From positions 1 to 64,000 of the forward strand of contig QCPW01000006.1 in the NCBI GenBank assembly GCA_003209655.1: a stretch of DNA of 64,000 nucleotides. Reading direction: 5' to 3'. Every line of letters begins with the position of its first letter. Within the stretch, counting starts at the first letter, position 1. Origin of the DNA: Prochlorococcus sp. AG-442-M23 (GTDB lineage: Bacteria > Cyanobacteriota > Cyanobacteriia > PCC-6307 > Cyanobiaceae). This document shows, piece by piece, positions 1-9,508 of the stretch. The notes under the pieces were generated by a model that made no database searches, was not told the DNA's origin, and saw only the letters and a program-made list of their open reading frames with translations. The position numbers were made by a program, and so were the translations under genes.

Positions 1-170
1 ATAATAAATGAACTTTAAAAAAATTCTTCCAAATATTAAAAAAAACTTTGTTAATTTCTAGAGCATATTTAAAAGATGATTGAAAAAAAATTTGTTGATA
101 AAAAACAAAAAATTTTAATAAAATTATCCAAACTTAATTAAAATAATCAAATATATTAAAATCTATATTT

Positions 171-2000
171 ATGTGTGGTTTCTTTTCTATCTATAGTCCA
201 AATAAAATAGATTCAATAATAATAAACAAGGCTCGCGAATCAAGTAAATCAATGTTTGCGAGAGGTCCAGATGATGATTTTGAATATATAGATGATAATT
301 ATGCTTCTTTTTTTTATAGACTAGCCATTAGGGATTTGACGAATAAATCAAGACAACCTTTTGTTTCTAAATCTAAAAATTATATTATTTCTTTTAATGG
401 AGAAATATATTCGTTTAATGATAACAAAAGTAAACAAAATTTATATTCATCCGATACTATACAACTTGCAAACCTCATAGATAAATATGGAGAAGATAGT
501 TTTGAAAAAATAAGAGGCATGTTTGCAATATGCCTTTATGATATTAAAAATAAAAAAGTAACAATAACAAGAGACAGCTTAGGAATAAAACCTTTGTTCT
601 ACGCGGATTTAATAGTTAATGGATCAAAATTATTTATATTTTCTTCAACTCAAAGAGCAATTACGGATTTTATGAAATTCCAGCTAGACGATAAACAAAT
701 CTTTAGGTACTTAAAAATGGGTATAAGCTGCGATAAACAAAATACTTTTTTTAAAGGAATGCACAGACTTGAGCCTGGTACTAAATTAGTAGTAAATTAT
801 AAGGGAGAATTAGTTAATAAAAATTTAAAAACCAACTTAAGCAAAATAAATAAAAATTTGAATAATAAATACTATGAGGAAGAGCATAGAGAAAAGATTT
901 ATAAAATATTTAAAGAACACTTAATTGCTGATATACCTGTTTCTACAACAATTTCTGGAGGTATTGACTCTTCTTTTTTAAGTTGCTTTGCAGCTAATGA
1001 ATCAGATACCAAATCATTTACTTTAGATTCTGATTTATTTAAATCTGAATCAGATGAATTATCTTCGATTAAAAATTTTAAAAATTTAACAATATCAAAA
1101 ATAAAAACAAATAATGAAAATATACCATTAATTATAAGAAAAATTGTAAATTTAATTAAATCACCATTTGCTAATTCAAGTTGGATTTTTCAATTTCAAT
1201 TATTTGAAAAAATTAAGTCTATAAATGACTGTAAAGTTTTATTAGTTGGTGAGGGCGCAGATGAAATATATTCTGGTTACAGGCGGATGTTATATCCTTA
1301 TTTACTAAGAATTGAAAGTGAATTTGGTTTAGAGCATGTAAAAAAATTATCAGCAAATTATATTTCTTTTATGGGAATAAATGAAAACAAAATTCTTGAA
1401 AATTATAGTAAATTTAGATTCAACTTAAATAAAGAAACTGATTATGAATGCCAAAATTTTGACAGGATATCTATTGAAAAAAATCCAATGACTTCTTATG
1501 AAAGATATATGCCAAAAAGCTCCTATTTAGGTGAACAAAATATTTATTATAAAAATATGTTATTGAGATATCTTTCAAGATCTGATATCCCTTCAACCTT
1601 AGAAATTTTAGACTCAATTTCTATGGATAATAGTATTGAATTAAGAGTACCTTATCTTGATTTGGATTTAATTTCTTATGTATTTAGTCTAGATAGTAAA
1701 TATCATTTTAAAAATGGATTCAATAAATTCATTTTAAGAGATGCAGCTAAAATATTACCTGAAGATATTCGTTGGAGAAAAAATAAAAAACAAAGACCCT
1801 CAGCTACATATGAGGTTATGAAAAATTTTTGTTTTAAAGATATGATTGGTCTATTAAAAAGAGATAACAAATATTTTGATAGTGATAAAGCAAGAAACTA
1901 TTTTTGCCATGATATGCAGTCTTCAGAAAATAATAACGCTTCTTTTTGGTTCAGAATATATACTTTTATGATATTTTTAGACTTAAATCAGTCAAAATGA
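171..2000 (+). CDS. asnB: Asparagine synthase (glutamine-hydrolysing)
   Basis: N-terminal MCGFF class II glutamine amidotransferase start; SGGIDSS PP-loop; VGEGADEIYSGY; 609 aa. Confidence 0.93.
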   Translation: MCGFFSIYSPNKIDSIIINKARESSKSMFARGPDDDFEYIDDNYASFFYRLAIRDLTNKSRQPFVSKSKNYIISFNGEIYSFNDNKSKQNLYSSDTIQLANLIDKYGEDSFEKIRGMFAICLYDIKNKKVTITRDSLGIKPLFYADLIVNGSKLFIFSSTQRAITDFMKFQLDDKQIFRYLKMGISCDKQNTFFKGMHRLEPGTKLVVNYKGELVNKNLKTNLSKINKNLNNKYYEEEHREKIYKIFKEHLIADIPVSTTISGGIDSSFLSCFAANESDTKSFTLDSDLFKSESDELSSIKNFKNLTISKIKTNNENIPLIIRKIVNLIKSPFANSSWIFQFQLFEKIKSINDCKVLLVGEGADEIYSGYRRMLYPYLLRIESEFGLEHVKKLSANYISFMGINENKILENYSKFRFNLNKETDYECQNFDRISIEKNPMTSYERYMPKSSYLGEQNIYYKNMLLRYLSRSDIPSTLEILDSISMDNSIELRVPYLDLDLISYVFSLDSKYHFKNGFNKFILRDAAKILPEDIRWRKNKKQRPSATYEVMKNFCFKDMIGLLKRDNKYFDSDKARNYFCHDMQSSENNNASFWFRIYTFMIFLDLNQSK

Positions 2001-2404
2001 TGAGCGGAGTTTGAAATTATGTAAAATCTTATCTTGGATAATGAGATTTCTCAAATATAGTTTAAGAGAAATTTGATTAGTGTCTAAAATCTGTTTATAT
2101 AATTTAAATCATTTTAATAAATAAAATCTAAGATTTTTTTTCTAATGTAATTTTATCAATCTTTTCCTTCTAGAATTTTATAACAATTCGTTTAATATTT
2201 GAAGCATGACTTATTAAAAAACATCGAAGTTTTTTAGAAAATAATTCCAATCAATTCTTCAACTTTCTCCAAATTTTTCTTACTTTTCTATTTTTATCAA
2301 CTCAAACTAATTTTGTATTTTTGGAACAAATAAAATTTTTTATAAGTACATTACAAGCTTATGTATGTAATATTAAATTAAGTATTTTAAATTTAGATTT
2401 TTAG

Positions 2405-3046
2405 ATGAAAATTTTAATTAAAAGATATTATTATCATTTCTTAAATAAAAGCAGATATTTGTTCAATAATTATTTTGGTAAATATAAATATACCTTTGGC
2501 ATGGACTGGTTTTATAAATCAGAAATATATCAGAACGTTAAGTACTTGTTGGATCATAAAAATAAATTAGAAATTCTTGAAATTGGTAGTTTTGAAGGAT
2601 TATCAACAACTTACTTTATAGATAATTTTTTAAGTAAACCAAATTCAAAAATAACTGTAGTTGACCCTTTTCTTTTACATTCTGAAAATGACCATATAAC
2701 CATTCTGGATAAGATCCAAATTAGAAATTTTTTCTTTAATATTTCAAAATCTGCCTATCCTAATAAAGTTCAATATCTAGGATTAACATCCGATCAATTT
2801 TTTGATTTTAATAAAAATAAATATAATTTTATTTACATAGATGGAATGCATACTAAAGAACAAATTCCAAAGGATATTATTAACTCATGGGAATCACTTT
2901 CAAAAGACGGGATAATTTGGATGGATGATTATCTCGGTGATCATGGTAAATTAAAGAATACATTCGATAAAACTTTAGAATCTTTAAAAGGCGAGCATCA
3001 AGTTATCCATAGAGGATATCAAATAGCAATAAAAAAGTTGGGTTAA
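2405..3046 (+). CDS. Class I SAM-dependent methyltransferase (Methyltransf_24-like)
   Basis: LEIGSFEGLSTTYF motif I, FIYIDGMHTKEQIPKDI, WMDDYLGDH. Confidence 0.75.
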   Translation: MKILIKRYYYHFLNKSRYLFNNYFGKYKYTFGMDWFYKSEIYQNVKYLLDHKNKLEILEIGSFEGLSTTYFIDNFLSKPNSKITVVDPFLLHSENDHITILDKIQIRNFFFNISKSAYPNKVQYLGLTSDQFFDFNKNKYNFIYIDGMHTKEQIPKDIINSWESLSKDGIIWMDDYLGDHGKLKNTFDKTLESLKGEHQVIHRGYQIAIKKLG

Positions 3047-3072
3047 AATAATTTTACCTTTTATAAATTTTA

Positions 3073-3969
3073 TTAAGTATTTAATAATTTTTTTAAATTA
3101 AGAAAAATTCTTCGAATAAATTTCTTAGTTCTCAAAATATATAATTTTGGTAGGTTTACCCATATATATTGTTGAAATTCTTTAGATGATTTTCTTTTTA
3201 CCTTACTTAGATTTAAATTAGAAGATTTTTTTATTGCAGATAAGCACTCTTCATACCAAAAACTTCCCTCTCTTCCTAAATAATTTTTTGGAATCCTTTC
3301 TCTTGATAAAATTTCGTTCCAAAGATGGGAAAAATATGAATTTTTTAATTTCTCTAAGATGAATTTATTTTTATTTTTTTTAAAAATATCGAGACTATGC
3401 TTCATTTCTATGGGATATGCGTATTCGTAAAAATAAACTTCATTTAATCTATTTAAACTTTTTACTGCTTTAGTTATTAGCGGTGGCGCAAAAACGCCCC
3501 AACTTAATTTCTTATATTCAAAATTATTTGCAATTTCCCAATCCTTTATGTAGTCAACACAATACTTCATTACCGCATCACCTTTAGGAAATTTTAAGCA
3601 GGCATTATTAATCGCTTTATTATCGTAAAAACACATGAACGTATCTTCAGATTTAATATCTATTTCTTTTTTTAAGCAAATAATATCTGTATCTACCCAC
3701 CAACCTCCTTTTTTATAAAGTAAATTATATCTAAACTTATCACTAAATAGATCCCACCTATTAGGCAGTTTTTCTTTATATAGTAAATATTCTTCTTTAG
3801 AAACTATCTCAGCTGCATCTTTTAACTCTGCCCCTTTAGGAAGGCCCTTTAGTTCTTCATAACTATAAACACAAAAATCATGGGATTTATCTAAAAAAGA
3901 ATTTATACATACATATTCTCTTAAACTTATTTTGCCAGACCAGAAAGTTGAGAATACATGCCTATTCAT
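3073..3969 (-). CDS. Glycosyltransferase with DXD motif (capsular polysaccharide / mannosyltransferase OCH1-like)
   Basis: FRYNLLYKKGGWWVDTDIICLK signature of Gly_transf_sug family. Confidence 0.8.
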   Translation of the reverse strand: MNRHVFSTFWSGKISLREYVCINSFLDKSHDFCVYSYEELKGLPKGAELKDAAEIVSKEEYLLYKEKLPNRWDLFSDKFRYNLLYKKGGWWVDTDIICLKKEIDIKSEDTFMCFYDNKAINNACLKFPKGDAVMKYCVDYIKDWEIANNFEYKKLSWGVFAPPLITKAVKSLNRLNEVYFYEYAYPIEMKHSLDIFKKNKNKFILEKLKNSYFSHLWNEILSRERIPKNYLGREGSFWYEECLSAIKKSSNLNLSKVKRKSSKEFQQYIWVNLPKLYILRTKKFIRRIFLNLKKLLNT

Positions 3970-4600
3970 TTAAAAGAAAATACCTCCAGATATTCTATTA
4001 AGGAATATAATTTGATTTTTATCACTAAAATAAATTTTAATAAAAATGAACTTTTAAAACCTCTTTTGAAAAAATATTATTTGAATTAAAAATTTATAAG
4101 AAAGACTAATTAAAAATTATTCAGGGCATATTTTAGATATTCCTAATGGAAAAGAAAAAATTTAAATCGTTTTAAAATCCGCCAGCACCTTCTAAAAGAT
4201 AACCCCAATAAATAACAACACCCTTTTTATAATGGCTAAATCATCTTTGCGAATATAATGTCTAATTTTGTGTCTCTCTTCTGAATACTCTTTATCAAAC
4301 TTGGCTTCAGGTATAGCCAAGTAATCTTAAATATTTATTTTGGTTTAAAAATCTAGCTCGCTAATACCTTTTTTAACTGATTTCATATTTTTTTTCAATT
4401 AATTAGCTTAGCAAACATTAATTTAATATATAAATAGATCATAAGATTTGTGTTCCTTCAAAGCTATACGGTCATCAAATAACTAATAATTTTCAGAACT
4501 AGTAGGAATCTTCGATATGAATCAGTAAATATAATAATTTTATGGAAAAGTTTACTTTGATAAATAAGGATAGATAGAGAATATAAGTATTTAAAATAAA

Positions 4601-5947
4601 TTATGGGATTGGATATTTTTTATCTTCTTTTGATATGTAGTAAAAATCCTTACTATGTCTACTTAATTGAATTAATTTTTGATCATCAGTAATTAAAATA
4701 ATTTTACCATTAGTTCCTAATTCAATATCTCTTATTCTATGTCCTATATATATTTTTTCAGATGAAAGAACTCTATTTTCAGCAAAGTCAAAATCCATTA
4801 AAAATAAAGACTTTTCCTTTAAACTTGTAACTAATAATTTGTTATTCCAATATGGAAATTCATTCCCTTTATAAAAAATAATTTCACTAATTCCTATAGA
4901 AGGTGTGAAGTAATAAATAGGCTTTTTATATGGTGCTTCATGAGGAAATCTATACTTTAAATTATTATTATAATCACCACCATAAGAATAAAATGGCCAG
5001 CCATAATGTGCCTTTTCCTCAATTACATTAATCTCATCACCACCTTTTGGACCATGCTCAGTACTAATTAATTTATTTTTATAGACCATTAACCCTTGTT
5101 GATTTCTATGACCCATTGACAAAATTTTATATTTGCCTGAAGAATCTATCTCTATTATTTTGCCAAGTGCATTATTTAATGATTGAGGAATAATATATTC
5201 AGATTTTTTCATATAGTATGCTTCAAAATCTAAGGATCCCACGGTAAGTATAATTTTTTCATTTAATTTCTGAATTCTTCCTCCCGCTGCATGCCCATTA
5301 AAATTCTCATTGCAAGCATTTGTTTTAAAAAACTCTGTAAAATTTAAATCACCTAGAATCTTAGATTTTTTATCATAATTGAAATTTGACTGATATACAG
5401 CAATTCCATAACAACCCTCATTTGTTACATCTGCAGTTAAAGAAGCGTAAATTTTCTTATTTTCTTTATCTAAGAAAATATCTTTAATTCCAAATCTACC
5501 AAAATATGTTGATGGCAATAATTCCCTGAATTTTTGATTATTGAAAATATCATTTAAATTGCTTCTCTGCTTAATTAAAGTTTTATCCTTAATGATGTAT
5601 ATAAACATCTCACCTTTTCCATTAGTACCAATTATTTTCCCATCACCAAAGTAATCTATATATCCACCTGGAAGGCCATATGTCTCACCTTCATTATAGT
5701 TATAAAGAAAATCATTAGCCTCAACAACTTCTTTAACTACACAATGCCATGCGGTGCTTGTTACTTTATTTTGATCATAACAAGGGAATTTACTATCGTC
5801 TCTTAATTCTTTTAGAAAGTTTAAAACTTTAGACTCTTTATCATATCTAAAAACATCTTTGGCAACATAAAAAAATGGCAGACCTAATAAAATAGAAAAT
5901 AATGATAAAAGTAAAATTCTTTTCCTCAAAAATAATAAATTATTCAT
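4601..5947 (-). CDS. PQQ-dependent sugar dehydrogenase-like beta-propeller protein, N-terminal membrane anchor
   Basis: GHRNQQGLMVYKNKLISTEHGPKGGDEINVIEEKAHYGWPFYSYG is typical of glucose/sorbosone dehydrogenase family; hydrophobic N-terminus. Confidence 0.8.
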   Translation of the reverse strand: MNNLLFLRKRILLLSLFSILLGLPFFYVAKDVFRYDKESKVLNFLKELRDDSKFPCYDQNKVTSTAWHCVVKEVVEANDFLYNYNEGETYGLPGGYIDYFGDGKIIGTNGKGEMFIYIIKDKTLIKQRSNLNDIFNNQKFRELLPSTYFGRFGIKDIFLDKENKKIYASLTADVTNEGCYGIAVYQSNFNYDKKSKILGDLNFTEFFKTNACNENFNGHAAGGRIQKLNEKIILTVGSLDFEAYYMKKSEYIIPQSLNNALGKIIEIDSSGKYKILSMGHRNQQGLMVYKNKLISTEHGPKGGDEINVIEEKAHYGWPFYSYGGDYNNNLKYRFPHEAPYKKPIYYFTPSIGISEIIFYKGNEFPYWNNKLLVTSLKEKSLFLMDFDFAENRVLSSEKIYIGHRIRDIELGTNGKIILITDDQKLIQLSRHSKDFYYISKEDKKYPIP

Positions 5948-6256
5948 AATCTAAAAATATTTTTCTTTTACCATTTAAAAAATAACACTACAAAAATATT
6001 TTACTATAAATAAAGTCTTAATAAATTCAATTTGCATAAACATTTTGCCACCGAGTTCTCATACTCTTAGATCCGTCTTTTTCTGCACATAGGCTCTTAA
6101 ACTTTTAAATCAATCGAGAGTTGGTATAATTAATGAACTTTCAGCAATAATCCTATTGCAGAATTTAGCTATATGTACAACTGTCAACCTATATAAGTCT
6201 AATCATTAGATATTTGAGAATCGCTCGAATCTATTACTATTAAAAAGAAAATAGAA

Positions 6257-6302
6257 TGGAGCCAAGGGGATTTGAACCCCTGACCCCCTGCATGCCATAC
6301 AG
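6257..6302 (-). repeat. 3' fragment of a tRNA-Ala gene (attachment-site remnant, direct repeat of part of the tRNA at 12406-12478)
   Basis: Reverse complement CTGTATGGCATGCAGGGGGTCAGGGGTTCAAATCCCCTTGGCTCCA; 41/46 identical to the 3' part of the intact tRNA-Ala; no 5' half present. Confidence 0.9.
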
Positions 6303-6361
6303 TAGCCAAAAGCCTTGCAAATATTGGCAATTACAGGGTTTATGACAGTATTTTAACATAG

Positions 6362-6395
6362 CTGAGAGCAGACATAAGAGCAGAATTGTCCAAAC
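6362..6395 (+). repeat. Left copy of 34-bp sub-terminal direct repeat (ctgagagca-N6-agagcagaattg-N2-...aaac)
   Basis: 26/34 identical to 12292-12325, identical spacing between the two AGAGCA motifs. Confidence 0.7.
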
Positions 6396-6675
6396 GATAA
6401 GAAGTTATTAAATACATTGATATTACTAGATTTTAGTTGTATATTTAATTATACTTTATAGTAAATTTTCATTTAAAAAGGGGCATTTACTAGACCCCTA
6501 TTTATTGATATATATCATTAATACCAATGCTTTTAAAATACTAAAAACAAAAATTTGTTTTGAGAACTAAGTCTTATCAAAGGTTAACTAGAGGAATATA
6601 TACAAAATTTAAACTTTTTTTTTATAATTCACTATTAAATTAATAAACTATATTATTATAAAAAAAAATTTTCAA

Positions 6676-7011
6676 TTGAAGAACCAAATAATTGATCTTG
6701 CTATAGAGTCTTGGCGATTATCAAAATTCACTCAGGAATTAATAGAAGATAGAGATATAACTGAACAAGAAAAATTTAATAGAAAGGTCTTATGGTTTAA
6801 CGATAAATTAGAAAAAATTCTTGAAACTTTAAATATTAAACTTGTTAACTTAGAAGATAGTAAATTTGATATTGGCATGCCTGTTAAAGCAATTAATATT
6901 GAGGAGTTTAAAGGCTGTGAAGAGCTTGTAATTACAAAAATGTTAGAACCAGTTGTTATGTGTGATGATTTGCTTGAAAGAACAGGTACTGTTTTGATTG
7001 GACTGAATTAA
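6676..7011 (+). CDS. Small protein of unknown function upstream of Hsp70; possible GrpE-like nucleotide exchange factor
   Basis: TTG start; ends 2 bp before Hsp70; C-terminal pattern ...ITKMLEPVVMCDDLLERTGTVLIG vaguely resembles the GrpE beta-domain (inference). Confidence 0.6.
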   Translation: MKNQIIDLAIESWRLSKFTQELIEDRDITEQEKFNRKVLWFNDKLEKILETLNIKLVNLEDSKFDIGMPVKAINIEEFKGCEELVITKMLEPVVMCDDLLERTGTVLIGLN

Positions 7012-7013
7012 TT

Positions 7014-9500
7014 ATGAAAAATTTCATTGGAATTGATTTAGGCACCACTAATAGTTCTATCTCTTCTTTTGATGGAGATAAAGTAAAGATTTGGAAAAGT
7101 CCAGAACAAAACGATATAACTCCTTCAGTAATTTTTATGAATAAAAGAACAAAATATTATGGACAAAGAGCTTATGATAATGAACCTTTTAACTCCGAAA
7201 ATACTGCAAAACTTTTTAAGCGTTTTATGGGTACAAGTACAAAAATAGAATTTCCAGCATTGGAATTGAGCAAAACTCCAGAAGAATGTTCTTCAGAAAT
7301 CTTAAGTGTTTTATATGGTTATCTACCAGAAGAAATGAGAAATTCAGATGATACATTTTCCGTAATAACAGTCCCAGCGGCTTTTAATCAAATACAAAAA
7401 ACAGCTACATTAAAGGCTGCTTCTATGGCAGGTATAGGAAAAGTTGCTCTCATGCAAGAACCTATTGCAGCTGTAATGAGTGTGATGAGGTCAGATAACT
7501 CGGATGGTATTTTTTTAATATTTGATCTTGGTGGAGGTACTTTAGATATTGCTATTGCTGAGAGTATAGATGGATCTGTATCTCTCCTTTCACATGGAGG
7601 TATTGCGATGTGTGGAGGGAGAGATTTCGATAGATTACTAGTTAAAGAAGTTATAAAACCATGGCTAGAGGAGAACTTTTTGCTACCCAAAGATTTTTCT
7701 AATATGAAGGATTATGCAACTCTAATTAAGTTATGTAATTGGGCCGCTGAAAAAGCAAAAATTGAACTTTCTTCAAAACATAATTCTTTAATTACACTTT
7801 CAGAAAATGAAATAAGATTGAATGATCTTGATGGAGAGCCTCTATATCTAGATATCCCAATTGATAGAAAAATTTTTAATTCAATTATTGAGGAATATTT
7901 GGAGCAAGCAATTGATTCAATTAGACAAACATTAAAAAAAGTTGGTTTAGCAGAGGAGGATATAGAAAAGATTGTATTTATTGGGGGACCGACAAACTAT
8001 AAACCGCTCAGGGAAAGAATTACATCATCCCTAAATATTGAAGGAAGTACAGAATTAAATCCTATGACTGCAGTATCAGAAGGGGCATCAATATTTGCTG
8101 AATCTATTGATTGGGATTCTATAAATAGAGAACGAAAACGAAGTTCTGCAGAGATTAATGATATTGGCGAATTGAGCTTAAAATTTAATTACCTTGCCAG
8201 AACCCCATCTAAACAATCAAGGCTTAGAATTTCCTTAGAGAAAGATGCCCCGAATAATATTGAATTGGAAATTAAAAGTAAAGATACTGGATGGTCATCA
8301 GGAAGGATAAAAGTTGAAGATGGGACTTCATTAGAGTTGCAACTTTATAAAAGTGGTATAAATAGATTTTTGGCTTCAGTTTTCGATGAGAATGGAACTG
8401 AAATCAAAATAAAGAATAATGAGATTTCTATTACTAAAACAGCAGCATCAATTGATGGAATTCCAGCATCTCACTCAATTGGTGTCGAAGTTCTTGATAG
8501 ATTAGGCGGAAACTCTACTCTTGATTTTATTGTCAAAGAAGGTGATCTTCTCCCTAAAAAAGTAAAAAAGATTTTCAAAACCAGCCAATCTCTTCAGGCA
8601 GGTAAAACTGGATTTATAAAAATAAAGCTTTGGGAAGGAGAGATAAAATCACCAATTTATGACAATAGATATATTGGTAATTTGGAAATAACTGGAAATG
8701 ATTTTTATGAAGGATTCATCCCCGTAGGTGCAGATTTAGAATGTGAATTTGAAGTCTTAGATTCTGGGAATATAGTAATTGGGTTAAAAATACCTTCAAT
8801 TGGCGAAATATTTAATAATAAAAATTTTTATTCTATTCAAGATGGTAAGTACACCTCCGAAACAATGTATGACTTAGCTCAAGATCAAGTAGATAATCTT
8901 ATGGTGCGCTTAGAACAGCTTGAAACAGTAATAACAGATGAGAAAATTCAGAAAGCTAAACAGAAAGTTGATTATATAAGTAAAAATAAAGTCAATGTAA
9001 ATGATCCCGAGGATGTTCAAAAATCTTTAGAAAATGTTCAAGAGAGCAAAAAATTACTTGCTGAAGTGAGGCAAGAACATCTAAAAGATATTCGTAAATT
9101 AGATTTAAAAAAAGCTATGAATACCTTTAATAATTATTCAAAAGAATATTCAACTACATCTGAATCGGAGAAAATTGAAACTCTTTATAATTCAGCGAGT
9201 AAAACTATAGAGCTAGATAATAATAATTTTGAGTTATCTTTAAATCAAATGCATCAAATAAATTATAAAATTCTTTGGCGTCAAGATGAATTTATTATTA
9301 GAAAATTTAAGGAATTTGAAAATTCACCTTATCTATTTTTAGATAAAGAAAATTATAGAAAACTAATAGCTGAGGGTAATGAAATGATATTTAAAGAAAA
9401 TATTATGAATTTAAGAAAAATTCTCAATTCCCTCTGGGGTTTAGTTATATATGATGATGACGAGAATAGGTTGGATGATGCAAATATTTTGAGGGGTTAA
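7014..9500 (+). CDS. Hsp70 family protein (divergent DnaK-like, 828 aa)
   Basis: IGIDLGTTNSSIS, FSVITVPAAFNQIQK, LIFDLGGGTLDIAIAE, IVFIGGPTNYKPLRE; long divergent C-terminal region. Confidence 0.93.
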   Translation: MKNFIGIDLGTTNSSISSFDGDKVKIWKSPEQNDITPSVIFMNKRTKYYGQRAYDNEPFNSENTAKLFKRFMGTSTKIEFPALELSKTPEECSSEILSVLYGYLPEEMRNSDDTFSVITVPAAFNQIQKTATLKAASMAGIGKVALMQEPIAAVMSVMRSDNSDGIFLIFDLGGGTLDIAIAESIDGSVSLLSHGGIAMCGGRDFDRLLVKEVIKPWLEENFLLPKDFSNMKDYATLIKLCNWAAEKAKIELSSKHNSLITLSENEIRLNDLDGEPLYLDIPIDRKIFNSIIEEYLEQAIDSIRQTLKKVGLAEEDIEKIVFIGGPTNYKPLRERITSSLNIEGSTELNPMTAVSEGASIFAESIDWDSINRERKRSSAEINDIGELSLKFNYLARTPSKQSRLRISLEKDAPNNIELEIKSKDTGWSSGRIKVEDGTSLELQLYKSGINRFLASVFDENGTEIKIKNNEISITKTAASIDGIPASHSIGVEVLDRLGGNSTLDFIVKEGDLLPKKVKKIFKTSQSLQAGKTGFIKIKLWEGEIKSPIYDNRYIGNLEITGNDFYEGFIPVGADLECEFEVLDSGNIVIGLKIPSIGEIFNNKNFYSIQDGKYTSETMYDLAQDQVDNLMVRLEQLETVITDEKIQKAKQKVDYISKNKVNVNDPEDVQKSLENVQESKKLLAEVRQEHLKDIRKLDLKKAMNTFNNYSKEYSTTSESEKIETLYNSASKTIELDNNNFELSLNQMHQINYKILWRQDEFIIRKFKEFENSPYLFLDKENYRKLIAEGNEMIFKENIMNLRKILNSLWGLVIYDDDENRLDDANILRG

Positions 9501-9508
9501 AACTAAAA

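Noticed and set aside
6257-6302. Functional tRNA-Ala gene
   Set aside because: Only the 3' part (anticodon arm to acceptor 3' strand) is present; the D-arm and 5' acceptor strand are missing.
7388-7690. Minus-strand ORF inside Hsp70
   Set aside because: Fully antisense to a strongly supported CDS; no recognisable domain.
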